Of a stretch of 6,137 nucleotides of DNA, positions 5,603 to 6,137 are shown in pieces. Numbering within the stretch: the stretch's first letter is position 1; each line of letters starts with the position of its first letter. Origin of the DNA: Pseudomonadota bacterium (GTDB taxonomy: Bacteria > Myxococcota_A > Polyangia > Polyangiales > Polyangiaceae); contig QGUH01000246.1 in assembly GCA_003242355.1 (NCBI GenBank), forward strand, positions 1 through 6,137, written 5' to 3'. The notes under the pieces were generated by a model. The model was not told where the DNA came from. It made no database searches and worked only from the letters and a program-made list of their open reading frames with translations. Made by a program: the position numbers and the translations under genes.

Positions 5603-6137
5603 TCAGGAACCGCGCTGCGCGCGCTCGAGGAGCAGCGCGCGCTCGCGGGCATTCTTGGAAAGGGCCGCGGCGCGCTCGAACTCCTCGCGCGCCTCGGCGT
5701 GACGACCGAGGCGCGCGAGGAAGTCGCCACGGGCGGCCGGCAAGTGGTGATAGCACTGCAAGGTGGGCTCGTTCGCGAGCCGATCGAGGACCGCGAGCCC
5801 TGCCGCGGGCCCGAACGCCATGCCGACGGCAACGGCCCGGTTGAGCTCCACGACCGGAGAGCCGGTGAGCTCGACGAGCGCATCGTACAGAGCGACGATG
5901 CGCGGCCAGTCCGTCTCCTCCGGGACGCGCGCCCGGGCATGGCACGCGGAGATCGCCGCTTGCAGCGTGTATGGCCCGGGCGGTCGTCCTAGGGCCTCGG
6001 CGCGCGCGAGCGCCGCGCGGCCGCGCCGGCGGGGGGGGGCCGGCGGCGCGGGGGGGGCCGGGGCGGGAGGGGGCGGGGGTCGCCCCAGGGGCCCGAGGCC
6101 GCCCGCGCCCGGGGCAAGGGACAGCCCCACAAGGAGA
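5603..6137 (-). CDS. ECF42-like RNA polymerase sigma factor, C-terminal TPR-like region (partial)
   Basis: About 140 C-terminal residues of an ECF sigma factor with the long helical extension typical of the ECF42 (SigJ-like, DUF6596-containing) group. Recognisable stretches are GRPPGPYTLQAAISACHARA, ETDWPRIVALYDAL, SPVVELNRAVAVGMAFGPAA and a terminal TPR-like repeat LARLGRHAEAREEFERAAAL. Family members are about 400 aa, so the sigma2 and sigma4 domains that contact RNA polymerase and DNA are missing, lying beyond the window. The frame stays open to about 6130, but upstream of about 6030 it translates as a Pro/Ala/Gly run that does not fit the family and sits in G/C homopolymers, so the true reading frame there is unknown. 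It is convergent with the MerR gene, 19 bases between stops. ECF42 genes usually neighbour DGPF/YCII proteins; none is visible here. Confidence 0.82.
   Translation of the reverse strand, partial: LLVGLSLAPGAGGLGPLGRPPPPPAPAPPAPPAPPRRRGRAALARAEALGRPPGPYTLQAAISACHARARVPEETDWPRIVALYDALVELTGSPVVELNRAVAVGMAFGPAAGLAVLDRLANEPTLQCYHHLPAARGDFLARLGRHAEAREEFERAAALSKNARERALLLERAQRGS
6030..6137. other. G/C homopolymer-rich window end, probably erroneous sequence
   Basis: G runs of nine (6031-6039) and eight (6050-6057) plus further G-rich stretches fill the last ~108 bases. They interrupt what should be sigma-factor coding sequence: the minus-strand translation changes from family-like (GRAALARAEALGRP) to proline-rich noise. 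This is the pattern expected from sequencing or assembly errors at a contig end. Confidence 0.6.

Noticed and set aside
4780..5940. 386-codon minus-strand frame over the MerR gene and the sigma tail
   Set aside because: It runs antisense to the MerR gene and overlaps the sigma gene in another frame; the product is Arg/Ser/Ala-rich with no family resemblance.

Overview
This is a GC-rich bacterial fragment (roughly two-thirds G+C by eye, with strong G/C preference at third codon positions). It carries regulatory genes only: two sensor histidine kinases, a single-domain response regulator, a TipA-type MerR regulator and the C-terminal part of an ECF sigma factor. The GC bias, the many-domain soluble kinases and the ECF42-like sigma tail would fit a Myxococcota-type or actinobacterial genome. 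The kinase architectures favour Myxococcota, but this is inference and no marker gene is present. Both ends look abnormal (an AT-rich poly-T start and a poly-G/C finish), as if the window were a whole short contig with poor ends.

Layout. (1) 1-76: AT-rich sequence unlike the rest, with an in-frame stop just before recognisable coding sequence. (2) 140-1510 (+): GAF remnant-PAS-HisKA-HATPase histidine kinase. Its 4-base GTGA overlap leads into (3) 1507-1887 (+): a stand-alone receiver domain. These two form a kinase/regulator operon. (4) 1878-1904: a bulged hairpin holding both stop codons of the convergent genes. (5) 1896-4226 (-): a 776-aa cytoplasmic PAS-GAF-GAF-HisKA-HATPase kinase with a degenerate G1 box. 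(6) 4227-4809: a divergent intergenic region of about 580 bases with no convincing gene but many repeats and dyads. It ends in a textbook MerR-type promoter with a 17-base dyad in a 19-bp spacer. (7) 4810-5583 (+): TipAL-like MerR regulator with a C-terminal TipAS ligand-binding domain. (8) 5603-6137 (-): C-terminal TPR-like region of an ECF42-like sigma factor, running into corrupted sequence at the window end.

How they fit together. The first kinase probably phosphorylates Asp55 of the receiver it overlaps. The second kinase has no receiver of its own and faces that operon tail to tail, so it may feed the same receiver. The MerR gene looks autoregulated from its own promoter. That promoter places the transcript start at or next to the ATG, giving a probably leaderless mRNA, and an internal ribosome-binding site precedes the TipAS domain. 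Together these suggest two products from one gene, as in Streptomyces tipA. I see no defence system, mobile element, CRISPR array, tRNA or rRNA. The most interesting parts are the tipA-like gene and the structured intergenic region in front of it.
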